From assembly GCF_042186555.1 (NCBI RefSeq), contig NC_133333.1, forward strand, positions 67,401,555-67,465,554: a DNA stretch of 64,000 nt, read 5' to 3'. Made by a program: the position numbers and the translations under genes. Shown piece by piece: positions 22,554 to 33,787 of this stretch. The notes under the pieces are model-generated. The model did not search any database. It was not told the DNA's origin and was given only the letters and a program-made list of their open reading frames with translations. This stretch comes from Aquarana catesbeiana (lineage: Eukaryota > Chordata > Amphibia > Anura > Ranidae). Every line of letters starts with the position of its first letter. Position 1 is the first letter of the stretch.

Positions 22554-22746
22554 TTTTATATGAATTTTTTTTCACATGAATTTTCTCATGTGATTTTTTA
22601 TATAAGAACTTTTATATAAGAATTTTTATATGTTTGGAATATATGAACATTATTTTCCATTATGTGAATAGGATGTTCCACGGAATTGAGCAAGTATACG
22701 GGTTGTCACAATAACTAGACTCCCTTTGAGGGAGCGGGTCACATTT

Positions 22747-23512
22747 TTATTAGTAACATTTTATAAGTTTAGTTATTTTTTGAGATTAGCTTCGGTGATT
22801 TATTACTGCTATAGCAAATCCCTTTATGGTTCCATCATGAGAAGCTAACACTTCCGTTTTTGAGTAATGGTTACCATGGTAATCTATATACAATTTGCTC
22901 TATTGGCTGCGGTGATCAGCTGAGCTATTTAAAGCGGGTGCACCACGTCATGCCGTCGCCGCTGAAGAAGTCCCGCCCATCACAAGGGACGTAACGCGCA
23001 CGGATCATTACCACGTGACTCGTGACATCACCCGCATCTTGCTTACCGATTCCCGTGGAGTATCTTATACGTTTCTATCCTTCGCACTGGGGAACAGTGC
23101 CTTTCTTGTAAGTTGACCTACTTTTAATAAAACTTTTTAAGCTATAGACAGAGAGCACTAGATGTTATTTATTCTATTGCATGTGATCGCTCCATGAGAC
23201 CGCAAGCTGTCTGGTTCCAGTTACCTGCTCCTGTATATCTCCCACTGTGGGAAAAGGCTGTTTGAGACCTGACTGAATTTATTCAGGGGTCCACTCGCTG
23301 AGGAGAGCGGCTAGCGATACTGTTGGTGGAGGTTTATCACTATATGAGTCACTCATCATATTTGGATATCACTTGCACACTGGGATCCTCATCTGGAATT
23401 CCTCTCTCTTTATGGACATTACTTTCTCTCTTTATGGACATTTATGTTAATTGAAGATTCTTAGGGACATTATTTTGTCAGCGCTGTACTGCTTCTATAT
23501 ATTTGTTCTGTT
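22747..23512 (+). repeat. PLE-1 3' non-coding region
   Basis: Contains AATAAA-type signals, the hammerhead-like motif and the sequence mirrored at 18707-19467. It ends at the TSD. The segment 22554-22746 is AT-rich spacer with repeated TTTTATAT. Confidence 0.85.
22951..23005 (+). ncRNA. hammerhead-like motif, PLE-1 right copy
   Basis: Same architecture as at 19215-19268: CTGAAGA, helix II GTCCC with GGGAC, GTAA in place of GAAA, then CGCG. Helix III here reads ACGCGC, so the self-complementary ACGCGT of the left copy is lost. Confidence 0.6.
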
Positions 23513-23527
23513 AGATAATCTCACATT

Positions 23528-24289
23528 CACACCATCCTTGCATAAGAGATAAGGGTGCTGGCTTTGCATAAGCAGTTGAATGGAAAAAGAAGATGATTGG
23601 ACAGCTGCACTCCAATGCAACACCTTTATTCATGTAAATAAAATCCTTACACCAACAGAGGTACAGATTACAGATACAGATAATTGACGCATTTCACACT
23701 GTTATTGGTGCTTAATCATAGCTGTGTGACCACCGGCCCCAATCTTTCATTTATACATGTAGAGTACTGATGACATGGTCAGACATGTCTCTTCAGATTG
23801 CAATCAGATGTAGTCCTTAAAAAACACACACACACACACACACACTGAGGGAGAGGGTGCGGAGGCAATCAAGGCAGACATCATATAAGGATTAACTCTT
23901 GAAATTGAAAATTCAACTTCGATCTATCTAGAAAATACTGCAAACGATCGCTTTCAAACAGAATCCAAGCATCATTAATCAGAAGAAATTAATATTGTCT
24001 AGAAATATATAAAAACGAATAAGGATATATCATTACAGACTTCATTATACATGAATATAAACCAATTAATGGCTCTTCGTGTTTATCCATCAAAAACTTG
24101 TATAAAGAATATATGTATAGACATAAATATATTATATAAAAAATGATATATAAAATATGTGTTCAATATTCGCCAGATGGTGTCCAAAAACAGCGTGGAC
24201 AACTAATTGGCAAGAAGCAGAAAACATAAAGACCCTTGTATGAAAATATTAAAAAGACTGTACAGGGACACAAATCTGCCTTAAAAAAT
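23528..24289 (-). mobile_element. PLE-2 3' non-coding region
   Basis: AT-rich non-coding DNA between PLE-1 and the PLE-2 GIY-YIG domain. It contains a (CA)n run at 23,826-23,845 and a minus-strand hammerhead-like relic near 23,683-23,733 with TGATTAA, a GCAC/GTG stem, GAAA, TGCGTC. Confidence 0.5.
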
Positions 24290-24494
24290 CAGAATGACCA
24301 GAAATAATAAAAAAACTCCTTAATCAGTTACCACAATGGGAGTATGGTGATCTAAAGAACCTCACCTTGCATTAGATTGTAAGCTCTTCTGAGCAAGACC
24401 CTCTTAATCCTCTTGTATTTTATTATAACTGTATTGTCTCCCTTTCATATTGTAAAGCACTGCGTAAACTGTTGGCGCTATATAAATACTGTTT

Positions 24495-24538
<44 letters not shown>

Positions 24539-24653
24539 ATGACAAAGCAACAAATGACTGGAGTTGGAAAAAGGACCTCTGTCCAAACAGACCGCAGGGG
24601 TTAATCCAACTATGTCAAAGCGTCCAATTAAACAGAATGCAATAAAATGATGA
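24290..24653. repeat. 365-bp direct repeat, copy 2
   Basis: Same sequence as 18142-18506 but without the 24-bp internal duplication and with a longer (AAT)n run at 24,496-24,535. It starts within 60 bp of the PLE-2 coding end, so copy 1 may be a second terminal repeat of PLE-2 or a tandem duplication that PLE-1 later split. Confidence 0.9.
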
Positions 24654-24699
24654 CATACATAGATACCATTGGCTTTTTAGTATTTAGGTAAATATCCAG

Positions 24700-25482
24700 A
24701 ATACCTCTCTTTTGCAAAGTGTTCTGAATTTATCTCCCCCTCTGATTAGTTAAATGATTTTTCTCTATGTCATATGGATGATTGTGAAGATGATCTCTCA
24801 TCCGACCCATGTATTGAATATTGCACAATTCACAGGTAATGACATAGACCAAAAATCTGGTATTACAGTTGATGAATGAAGAAATTGTAAATGTTTTGCC
24901 AGTAGTTAGTGAACGAACATCACCCCTCTTTACAAAAGAGCAGTAAGTACACATCTTACTTTCACATCTATATGTACCTTAAAACTGCAGCCAATGAGAA
25001 CACGGACTAGTGCTAGTATACACACTGGGAGATAAATATCTCCCTAATGTGGGGGCTCAAAGAGAAACAGTTTTAACGCCGCCTGTTAGAATCTGGGCAT
25101 ATGTTGGATCGTTAAACAACATCGGAAGTTACTTGGTAACAGTGTTTCTAATTTTATTGAATTCCACACTATACGGAGTAGAAAATACAGGAATGCTCAC
25201 ATTCAAAAAGGGCCTTTTTCTGCTAGCACTATTATTAGGATCCCTATCTGTAAGCAACCTTTTGTGTGAAGTACTTTCTGCAATGTTGAATGCTCTATGA
25301 AGTATTGATTTAGGATTGCTCCTATCTTCAAATCTATGTGTCATAAGTCATGACACAAGTTAAGAGTCCTTGCTGCAAATACGTCTTAATCTAAGAAACC
25401 GACTGGAATGTCTCTTATAGTGTATAGCCTGCAGAAGATTTTCTAAATAGGTTTGAAGTGACTTCATTATTATCGCCTGTTA
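24700..25482 (-). pseudogene. PLE-2 coding region, 3' part with GIY-YIG
   Basis: Minus strand from the hAT target site: VLTGDNNEVTSNLFRKSSAGYT (the segment following RT motif FLDV), then KRLLTDRDPNNSASRKRPF, YSVEFNKIRN, and a GIY-YIG domain (CTYCSFVKRGD, FLVYVITCELCNIQYMGR) near 24,800-24,950. The YIG motif reads YMG. Several stops and frameshifts are present. It continues the RT half preserved at 50132-50690. Confidence 0.88.
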
Positions 25483-26099
25483 ATACAACACAGTGCCATC
25501 TTATTTGAAATGTTTTTTATTGATTTTCAAGATATAAACACAATATACCATTGCATGAGACAAAGCAAAAAATGAAGAAAAGGGGTGTACAACAATACAG
25601 TTTCGTATAAAGAAGATCTATAGATCAGATATGTGACCCGACATTAAATCTTGCTGGGTCCTGGGATTGATGGATAGGAATGACTTGTGAGCCGAGGGCC
25701 CAGCGGGTCTAGGGCAATAGAACTGCTTCCTCCTCTCCCCACACCCCATATGGGATCAAACTGTGTAGGGGAGGAATGGGCTAACCCTCGTCCACCAGCT
25801 TATTTGTCAGGGAAAATCCCCCAGATTTTGGGGAAATTTGCAAAACCTCTATACGACTAAAATTGATCGATATTGTCGTACTGCTAACGTCAATGCATGG
25901 TATGAGTGGGGATATGCCCCTCTATTCACTATAACAAAACGAGTATCCACTCGCAGGACACTATAACAAAGGGGCAAAGCCCAAGTATGGGGAGTGAGTA
26001 AGGGGAAGGAGAGGAGGGGAAGGTGGGAGAAAGAAAAGGTAGAGAAAAAGAGAAAGGGGGTGTGCTATCTATCAGTCAGACCTTAGAGAGAAATGTTAT

Positions 26100-26763
26100 G
26101 GTTGAGTCGTGCTCGAGAAGTTGCCCTCTCCCATGTAGTTGGCCCAAGGTTCCCAAGTCTCCCGGTACTGGGCTAAGGTATCCAATATGGAGCTCACTAT
26201 CTTCTCTTGGGACATTATCCAAGATATTTTGCGTTTAGGGCCCCAATTGAGACCTTAGGAAGCTTTCAGGCTTTAGCTATGGTGAGTTTAGCACCTAGTA
26301 ATATAAAAAAATATTAGTTTTTGAGAAAATTTCAGCACCTTGGGGATGAACTGGTTAAGAAGGGCTGTCGAGGGAGACTTGGGAATCATCAGTTCCGTGA
26401 CTTTGGATATTATTTGGAAAATCTTGTTCCAGAAGCTTCTGATTTTGGGACAATCCCACCATATGTGCATCATGGTTCCCCTCAATTGGCACCCTCAGAA
26501 GCATAAAGGGGAAACTGATGGAAACATGGTGGAGAGCCTGGAGGGGGTCATGTACCATCTGGTGATGACCTTCAGACTGGCTTCCGTAAATGATATATTG
26601 AGGATACCCTTGAAAGATATGAAAAATGCTCTGTGCCAGGTTTCCAGATCCCAAGATTCCTGCGTATCCTCCTCCCATTCCAGCATATACAGAGATTTCG
26701 GACCATTTAGAGCAAGTGACGAATAGATTGTGGAAATCCCTCCCCTCTGCTCCAGGAGCTGTC
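26100..26763 (-). pseudogene. LINE-1 ORF2 C-terminal region
   Basis: Minus strand immediately beyond the retroviral 3' LTR. Frames include YMLEWEEDTQESWDLETWHR, FKGILNISFTEASLKVITRW and HIWWDCPKIRSFWNKI. The last of these is the Cys/His-type C-terminal module of L1 ORF2 (HxxWxCPxIxxFW). Frameshifted. The region below about 26,100 to 25,504 is the LINE 3' UTR with no further features. Confidence 0.85.
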
Positions 26764-26768
26764 CGCAC

Positions 26769-27203
26769 TGTTAGGATTACTCTTTTCTTGTGATCAGTCA
26801 AACTCCAGTTGTATTGAAAAGCAAACAATTTGTTTAAGATGTGTCACACAAAAGGATGATGCTTACAAGCCAAAAGATGCAGTAAGAATCACACAAAGAG
26901 ATGTACATCCCCCTCCTAATATCTACAATAATGCTTCTATTGGCTGAGGAAACACAGATAGCGTGCCTGGTACAAAATGGTACTTTATTTGGCTAATTAG
27001 TGTTTCCTGTACAGTCTTGTTCTACCATATATGGTTAAGCCTAATCATCCTACAACTTACTATGGATTCAGTTAAAGCAAATGATATAGCAAGTTAATAC
27101 AACAACATGCTCAGAAGTCATCTTAAAAATCAGTGTCAGGGTTATTGTTTTTCTAATAATTTTTCTAATAGTCACACAATAAACATTTAAAACTTTTCTA
27201 ACA
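26769..27203 (-). repeat. ERV 3' LTR
   Basis: 435 bp, plus-strand ends TGTTAGG and CTAACA. About 90% identical by eye to 37401-37845. It contains CTTCTATTGGCTGAGG and an ATAAACAT near the U3 end. Note that TGTTAG and CTAACA form the short inverted repeat expected of an LTR. Confidence 0.92.
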
Positions 27204-27344
27204 TTCCCTCCTCTTGTGTGACTATTTTATCTCAACACATTTCGATGATAGTCCCTGAGTTATACACCTTCGGACTGTATGTCATTAAGTTGAGCTTCAA
27301 TGTCCACATAGGTCTCCTCAGAGGTAGGAAGGGCTTGATTCATC

Positions 27345-29110
27345 GTTCTTGAGACTGCGGCTTCAATCAGTTTTTGTGAAAGCCAAAGCCACAGCAATTG
27401 AGATCAAACATGATGTCATAAGTCCAGTCCACTTACCAAACCATCCTTCAAGCCAGTTTGTGAATGGATCATTAATACCTGAGTTTTCCGCTAATTCATT
27501 CGATAGAGCAGTCAGTCCTTCCAAGGCTTTGGTCGCGGTCCCTCTATTGTTAGAGATAAAGGTGCAACACATGCTACCAAACATTTTGCATACCCCTCCT
27601 TTTTCAACTAGGACCATATCTAAGGCCATTCGGTTCTGACTTGCCATTAGAGATGTGGTGGCCAACTGTTCTACCAGGCCCTTCACAGCATCCCTAGTAT
27701 AGTTTACAAATCATTGTTGATTATAGTATATATATAGTTAATCCAGTCAACATTTTTATCTATAGTCACCCACCAGAGGAGAGACTCAAACCCAGCTGTC
27801 ACCTGATTCCTGGCCCTAAACTCATCCAGCACCCTGCGCTCATCTATGTAGATCCGAGAGTCAAATGACTCTATGGGAGAGGTGTCCCTCCGATACCGTT
27901 GGTGACTCTTAGTCCACGGGTGTTCTGACAGGATCCTCAGGGGCATAGCCAGCTGGACCATAGCGCAATTCCCTCGGCATTGGCCAGTATCCTAGCTCGC
28001 AGTTTCTTATCCCCACACATCCACCAGACATCAGCTCTCTGAATGTTCAACCCAGTCACCATTACCCATGTTAATCCTCTCCACACAGTAGTCATCGGGC
28101 AGTGACCCAAGATCCACCCCGCTATGGTTCCCTGGGAGTGCAAAACAAGTAAAGTTGCCCAGATAAGCAGTAACCACTGGAGGTATCTGAGGTCTCTATA
28201 CTAGGGGAAACAACACACTCAACGTGTGACAGGTAGAATTTGTTTCAGGTTTATAGCTCTTATTATACAATTGCAAAATACATTTTAAACCTTCTGGATC
28301 TGTATTGTGATCTAGAGGAAAAGGAATAGTTGCTAAATGTAGTCTGACTCTGGCACAAACTAAACAGTTTTCCTTTTTTAAAGTTGTAATTGTGTACCTC
28401 AACCATTCTAACCACTCATTTTTTTCTTGGCATCCTGTCTCCAAAGCTATGGCATCTTTTACTGTTAGGTTAGTAAATCTTATAGTTTTACTCAGAACTT
28501 CTATTTTAGTATGGCCTTCTTCTTTCCCTTCTGTGTCTACCTTTTCCTGTTGTCTGGTTTTATTAGGTGGTAATACCTAGAGATAAAATGTGTCTGAGGG
28601 GTCTGTTCCTGGCACCCATGCTCCCATAGAATACAACCGCTGATCTTCCTTCCTCAACTCCTTTAATGTTATCAATAATTGGTTATAGTTATTACTATGT
28701 GTGTAGGGGGAGTTGGCCACTTCTGTAATTGAGTCTTTCCTTTATTCCACTCTTTTTAGGCCCTGGTGGATTATACCCTGAATCTTAATACACTGTGGTC
28801 CACAGGGCCTGATTCCATGCTTGACATCCTGCCCTATTCCAGAGCCAGAAAATGTATTTATCTGCCCATAGAAGTCTTCTAGCCCCAGTTGTATCCCCAC
28901 AATCTGCAATCTGACAGAAGTCTACCAGTATAGTGCTAGTTATTCCCTCTATAAAGGTTAGATTCAATGCTTTTCCTGTTCTTTCCCAACACAAAGGTTC
29001 CTCTGCTCTTCCATAACGTATAACCCCTCTTATGGATGCCTTTCCTAGAGTCACCAGTAACCCAAGGATAATTACTGTCCCTTTTATCCTAACCAGCTAC
29101 AGAGTTCCAG
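27345..29110 (-). pseudogene. ERV env (SU and TM), broken
   Basis: The SU-side frame includes WWMCGDKKLRARI and a putative furin-type site RYRRD near 27,900. The TM ectodomain near 27,560-27,690 has QNRMALDMVL followed by a CX6CC motif (CKMFGSMCC), the disulfide-linked SU-TM arrangement of gamma-type Env. A hydrophobic anchor (LMTSCLISIAVALAF) follows. Multiple stops and frameshifts occur between 29,110 and 27,960. A surface glycoprotein by family, non-functional here. Confidence 0.82.
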
Positions 29111-29324
29111 CAGACAGGGTAGGGGAGTTGGAAGGGAAGGGAGACTTCACCGGTTTTAGACAAGTCCCACCTTGTGTGAGACCTCCCTTTGTAGCCGGAT
29201 GTTCTGAACCTCTTGCAGCCAACTGGCCCTATTCTATCTTTAAAACCTTTTTGCAATGGGACTGGTGAATCCAGGTAGACCTCTCTGCAATCCTTATTGC
29301 AGTAGGGGTAGTTAGGAGGACTTT

Positions 29325-30400
29325 GAAAGGACCATCCCACCTTGGGGAGTACCACTGCTTTTTCTTATTACTTTTGTTAAGACCCAATCTCCCACATGCA
29401 CCTTTTTATCTTCTTGAATTGGACCTTCTAGGACAGAACAAAAATCATTAGTACGTCTTTGTTTTAACAACCTAGACATGTATTCTGCTAGTGTGATCTC
29501 AGACTCCTCAGTAGGTGTTTCATTTGGTTGTAAGGGTATCTTATATGGCCTTCCATGTATCATTTCAAATGGGCTTAAACCTTCTTTTGTGGATGTGATA
29601 TGCATACTGGTCACGGCTACTAGTAGGCAGTACATCCAGTTTTTACCTGTTTCTTCCATAGCTTTCCTCAGTTTGCTTTTTAGAATGCCATTATGTCTTT
29701 CCACCAATCCAGCTGATTGGGAATTATAGGCACAATGGTATTTATTTATTTCAGGTACTTATATTGCTCCATCAATTTACGCAGCGCTTTACATATGCAT
29801 TGTACATTCACATCACTCCCTCCCCTCAAGGAGCTTACAATCTAAGGTCCTCAATTCACATTCATACATACTAGGGACAATTTAGACAGGATCAAATTAA
29901 CCTACCAGCATGTCTTTGGAGTGTGGGAGGAAACCAGAGTAACCGGAGGAAACCCACGCAGGCACAGGGAGAACATGCAAACTACAGGCAGGTAGTGTCA
30001 TGGTTGGGATTCGAACCAGCGACCCTTCTTACTGCTAGGCGAAAGTGCTATCCACTACACCACTGTGCTGCCCATATATTTCCACTTGAATTCCCATCAC
30101 TTCTGTCAAATGTTGTATAGTTTTATTTACAAAATGGGGTCCATTATCACTGTCTGTGCATCTGCACTTCCTGTCGGGAATATCTCCACCCATTTGGTCA
30201 GGGTGTCTATGATTACCAAACAATATTTCTTCCTTTCACATTTGTCTAATTCAATAAAACCCATGCAAATGTGTTGGAATAGATACTGCGGTGTGGGGAA
30301 CTTCCCTTTCCGTGGTGTTATGCCTCCCTGAGCACTGTATCTTGCACATATAATCCATTGAGAGCAAAAAGTTTTTTTAGTAGTTAGTGAAGACATAGGC
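29325..30400 (-). pseudogene. ERV integrase, split by a SINE
   Basis: Upstream part (30400-30074): a catalytic-core stretch with FIELDKCERKKYCLVIIDTL and KWVEIFPTG, then NGPHFVNKTIQ. Downstream part (29738-29325): AGLVERHNGILKSKLRKA and a C-terminal VGDWVLTKV. This is the DDE integrase with a second Asp/Gly context partly mutated. The insertion of the SINE lies between the core aspartate segment and the ERHN segment. Confidence 0.88.
29739..30073 (-). mobile_element. tRNA-derived SINE
   Basis: On the minus strand the head begins GGGCAGCACAGTGGTGTAGT with a box A-like TGGTGTAGTGGATAGCACT (30044-30062) and box B GGTTCGAATCC (about 30007-30017). The body has TTTCCTCCCACACTCCAAAG, and the tail ATTGTAAGCTCC and GCGCTGCGTAAATTG ends in (AAAT)n. 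The tail is shared with the repeats at 18.3 and 24.4 kb. It is inserted in ERV integrase. The TSD is blurred by A/T richness. Confidence 0.88.
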
Positions 30401-30634
30401 TGTACATACCTTATTAAACATCTCAGTCATCCCCCTGTTTGACACATGTGTTACTCCATGTGTCAATACTGCTGCATACCTAAATAAGGATTTTGGCAAT
30501 ACCGGTTTTCAATTAGGTGACATGTAGATGTTATCTATACTTGTGCAACCTTTTGTTTTCCAATATTGTTTCTCCCCGGGGTGGGTGGGGGGGTGCATTC
30601 TGCTCCATATCAGTAAGGACTGTATGATCTATCT

Positions 30635-31606
30635 CTATGGATTTCCTTTTGATAGTATGCATACTCTTGTCAGTGCTTCAAGTTCTGCTACTTGTGCTGA
30701 ATAATGTTTTGGTAATGGCCTGGTTTCCAAAATTTCATCCCGTGTCACTACTGCATATCCAGTTGCATGTGTGCCATCTGGATTTTTCTTACTGGAGCCA
30801 TCAACAAAAAGTGTCATATCAGGGTTAGATAACGGTACATGTTTCAAATCACTCCGTGGCAGTACCTTTTCAGCGATGGCACCAGTACAGTCATGTTTAA
30901 GACCATCAGTAGAAAGTGGTATTAGTGTGGATGGGTTTAATAATGTAGATCTCTGTATTGTTAAGTGAGGTTGTGTTAAGAGTATTGTCATACAGGAAAG
31001 GTGTCGTGCTGGGCTCAAATGTGATGTATTTTGTTGTAAAAGGATAACAGATACTACAATTGGTACTTTAAGTATCAGCGGGTAATATAGCACTATATAT
31101 GCTGAGGCCTTAACTGCTTCAGCTGCAGCTACCACTGCCTGTACACAGGGTGGAAGTGCTCTAGTTACACTGTCTAATTTTGTAGAATAGTAAGCGATCG
31201 GCCTCTGGTGCCTGCCATGTGACTGTGTAAGTACTGATGTTATGTGACCTTCCCTTGAGTCTACTGTTTGTTCGAAAGGTTTGTCGTAGTTTGGTAAGGC
31301 TAGCACTGATGAACTAGCTTGAGACTTGTTTTAGGTCAGTAAAGGCTGTCTCTGTTTCCTCACTGCATTTTATAGCATCCTAGGTGACCATAGGACTCCC
31401 ATGTATTGCCTGAACCAACGGGCCTGTCAGCATGGAATACCCGGGAATCCAGGCTCTACAAAAATTTGTCATACCCGGAAGGACATCATTTGTTTCTTTG
31501 TCTCTAAGGACAGTGTAGTCTACATTATTTCATACCTTAATTTAATGTTCTAAACTCTAAAATACCTCTAAAGGTTCAATTTTGTACCCATTCATGTAAT
31601 CAGTAG
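30635..31606 (-). pseudogene. ERV RT thumb/connection and RNase H
   Basis: Minus strand: LPGMTNFCRAWIPGYS (RT thumb-connection), LALPNYDKPFEQTVD, RPIAYYSTKLD, then RNase H LFVDGSSKKNPDGTHATGYA and YSAQVAELEAL. The polymerase catalytic motifs (YXDD) are absent upstream, and stops interrupt 31,320-31,600. It would remove RNA from RNA:DNA hybrids in a live virus. Here it is a relic. Confidence 0.88.
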
Positions 31607-32833
31607 ATACCCATCCCATAAAAAGGAACTTGCCTCATTCTTCAGTTGTGTAGAAGGAGGGGGGGTGTCATATCTGCACTTGAATTGGGGCTGGGGAAAA
31701 TGGATACTCTTTATCTAACATGAATGAGCACAGGATCACACCCTTCACTGGCTTTCTGTACACAGGTGGGAGTCTCAGCCAGGAGATGAGCTTGCTCTCT
31801 GCCATCCTCTACTGCACCATCCATAGGAACTACACCTCCATTAAGTTGTATAGGTGCAAATTGCTGTGAGTGCAATACCCCTCTTGAACACACAACTCCG
31901 TATAGTAGCAGCTTATTATCTACTAGTTCAAGCAGGAATAAATCCACTGGCAGGTCTACAAGGAGTCAGCTTACCTACTACAAGCTGACATCTGGTTGGC
32001 TGACGCTGCCACCTTCCATCCATCCCCATACTTGACATCCTGGAGGGTCATCCACCTATTGAAGGGGCCATCGTCCAGTCCCGCTTGAGAGTTCGGCTTC
32101 AGATCTTCCGATTTATGCACGACTGATCCGCCACCGTACAGTGAGTTGGGTCCACTGCTTCCAGTAAGGGTATCCCTCTTCTCCCTGTGTCCCCTCGCTG
32201 GTGACGGCACCTCCAGGTGCACACTTACCACCGAACATATTTACCCCAGAGACTGTCTGATCTTTGTTGATATTGCTTCTACTTACCATCACCATTTTTG
32301 GGACTTACACATTTTCTAGACTTTTTATTGGATTTTTCCACATATGTCACATTACTTAATTTGTCTTCACTAATCATTGAATTTTTTTTTTTTTTAGTTA
32401 TTGCACTCATAGTGTCTTTTGTCACATTTTTTACCAGTAGTGACACATCATATTTTTGCTGATGAGTGAATTTATATTGTATGACATTGATGTTCATATG
32501 TTTTTATTATTCTTTGATACTCTGTATAGTTGTGAAACACTTTTCTTATACACGGGTTCCTAAGAGAGAAACCACCTCTCTTATATAGCCACTTACTTTT
32601 GTCTCCTTATTTACATTTTCAGCGCCACACTTTATACCTCCAAACTACCAAAGAAAGCCTTCCTTACTTTGGAGTTGTTAAAAACAATATTCTTTCATTT
32701 ATTTAAATATAAGTCCATAAATCCACCAAGTATGCAGACATAAAATGTTTCCTAGCGTCATTTTCATTATTTGAAATACATATTCAATATATATATATAA
32801 ATATTTTTCTCGGACCCCGATATTTTAGCAGAA
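31607..32833 (-). other. ERV internal region, unrecognised (gag/pro remnant?)
   Basis: Short minus-strand frames (31711-31947 and 31971-32231) with Leu-rich and Pro/Gly-rich stretches but no motif I can name. Position upstream of RT suggests decayed gag-pro. The region 32,330-32,830 is T-rich and non-coding. Confidence 0.4.
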
Positions 32834-32837
32834 TTAA

Positions 32838-33783
32838 CCACTTCCCGACCGGCACACGCCGATGTACATCGGCAGAATGGCACGGCTGGGCAAATGGGTG
32901 TACAGGTACGTCCCTTTGCATTTGCTGCCGTGCCGGGAGTTCCGTGGGTTGGGTCGCGGGTCCCGCGGACTTGATTGCCGTGGGGATACCCACAATCGCC
33001 TCACGGAGAGGATGAACGGGAAGATGCTGATGTAAACAGCATCTCCCCGTTCTGCCTAGTGACAGTGTCACTGATCTCTGTTCCCTGTCTTCGGGAGCAG
33101 AGATCAGTGACGTGTCACAGCTAGCCCATTCCCGCTACAGTTAGAATCACTCCCAGTACTGACTTAACTCCTCCCAGCCCCCTAGTGGTTAACCCCTTCA
33201 CTGCCAGTGTCATTTACACAGGAATCAGTGCATTTGTATAGCACTGATTGCTGTATAAATGACAATGGTCCCAAAAATGTGTCAAAAATGTCAGATGTGT
33301 CTGCCATAATGTCACAGTCATGATAAAAATCACTGATCGCCACCATTACTAGTAAAAAAAAAAATTATTAATAAAAATGCCATAAAACTATCCCCTATTT
33401 TGTAAACTCTATAACTTTTGCGCAAATCAATCAATAAACGCTTATTGCGATTTTTTTTTACCAAAAATATGTAGAAGAATACGGATCGGCCTAAACTCAG
33501 GAAAAAATTTTTTGTTATATATTTTTGGGGGATATTTATTATAGCAAAACGTAAAAAATAATGCGTTTTTTTCAAAATTGTCGCTCCTATTTGCAAAAAA
33601 TAAAAATCGCAGAGGTGATCAAATGCCACCAAAAGAAAGCTCTATTTGTGGGAAAAAAAGGACGTCAATTTTGTTTGGGAGCCACGTCGCACAACCGCGC
33701 AATTGTCAGTTAAAGCGACGCAGTGCCGAATCGCAAGAAGTGCTCTGGTCAGGAAGGGGTAAATTCTTCCGGGGCTGAAGCGG
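32838..33783. mobile_element. piggyBac-type MITE 1
   Basis: Flanked by TTAA at 32834-32837 and 33784-33787. Termini CCACTTCCCGACCGG and the inverse of CCGCTTCAGCCCCGG. The 946-bp interior is non-coding and has GATCTCTGTTCCC with GGGAGCAGAGATC foldback arms. TTAA targets indicate mobilisation by a piggyBac transposase, perhaps a relative of that at 372-2149. Confidence 0.9.
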
Positions 33784-33787
33784 TTAA

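Larger units (their letters stand above)
18628..23513 (+). mobile_element. Penelope-like element 1 (PLE-1), nearly complete
   Basis: A 4.9-kb insertion bounded by a perfect 14-bp duplication, GATAATCTCACATT, at 18614-18627 and 23514-23527. It holds one coding region (19525-22553). Its 3' non-coding end (22747-23512) is repeated in inverse orientation at the 5' side (18707-19467). A short block, CACAATAACTAGACTCCCTT onwards, is present in the same orientation at about 19,470 and 22,708. Inverted and tandem partial copies of this kind are typical of PLE insertions. Its target was the non-coding region of another PLE. Confidence 0.88.

Noticed and set aside
30000..30073. tRNA gene
   Set aside because: Box A and box B are present but the sequence continues into a SINE body and tail; the cloverleaf is degenerate.
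29739..30073. Clear SINE target-site duplication
   Set aside because: Flanks are AAATATA and AAATAAATA; the A/T-rich tail makes the TSD impossible to define.
32450..32475. CTGATGAGTG as another hammerhead core
   Set aside because: No GAAA box or pairing stem follows; chance occurrence.
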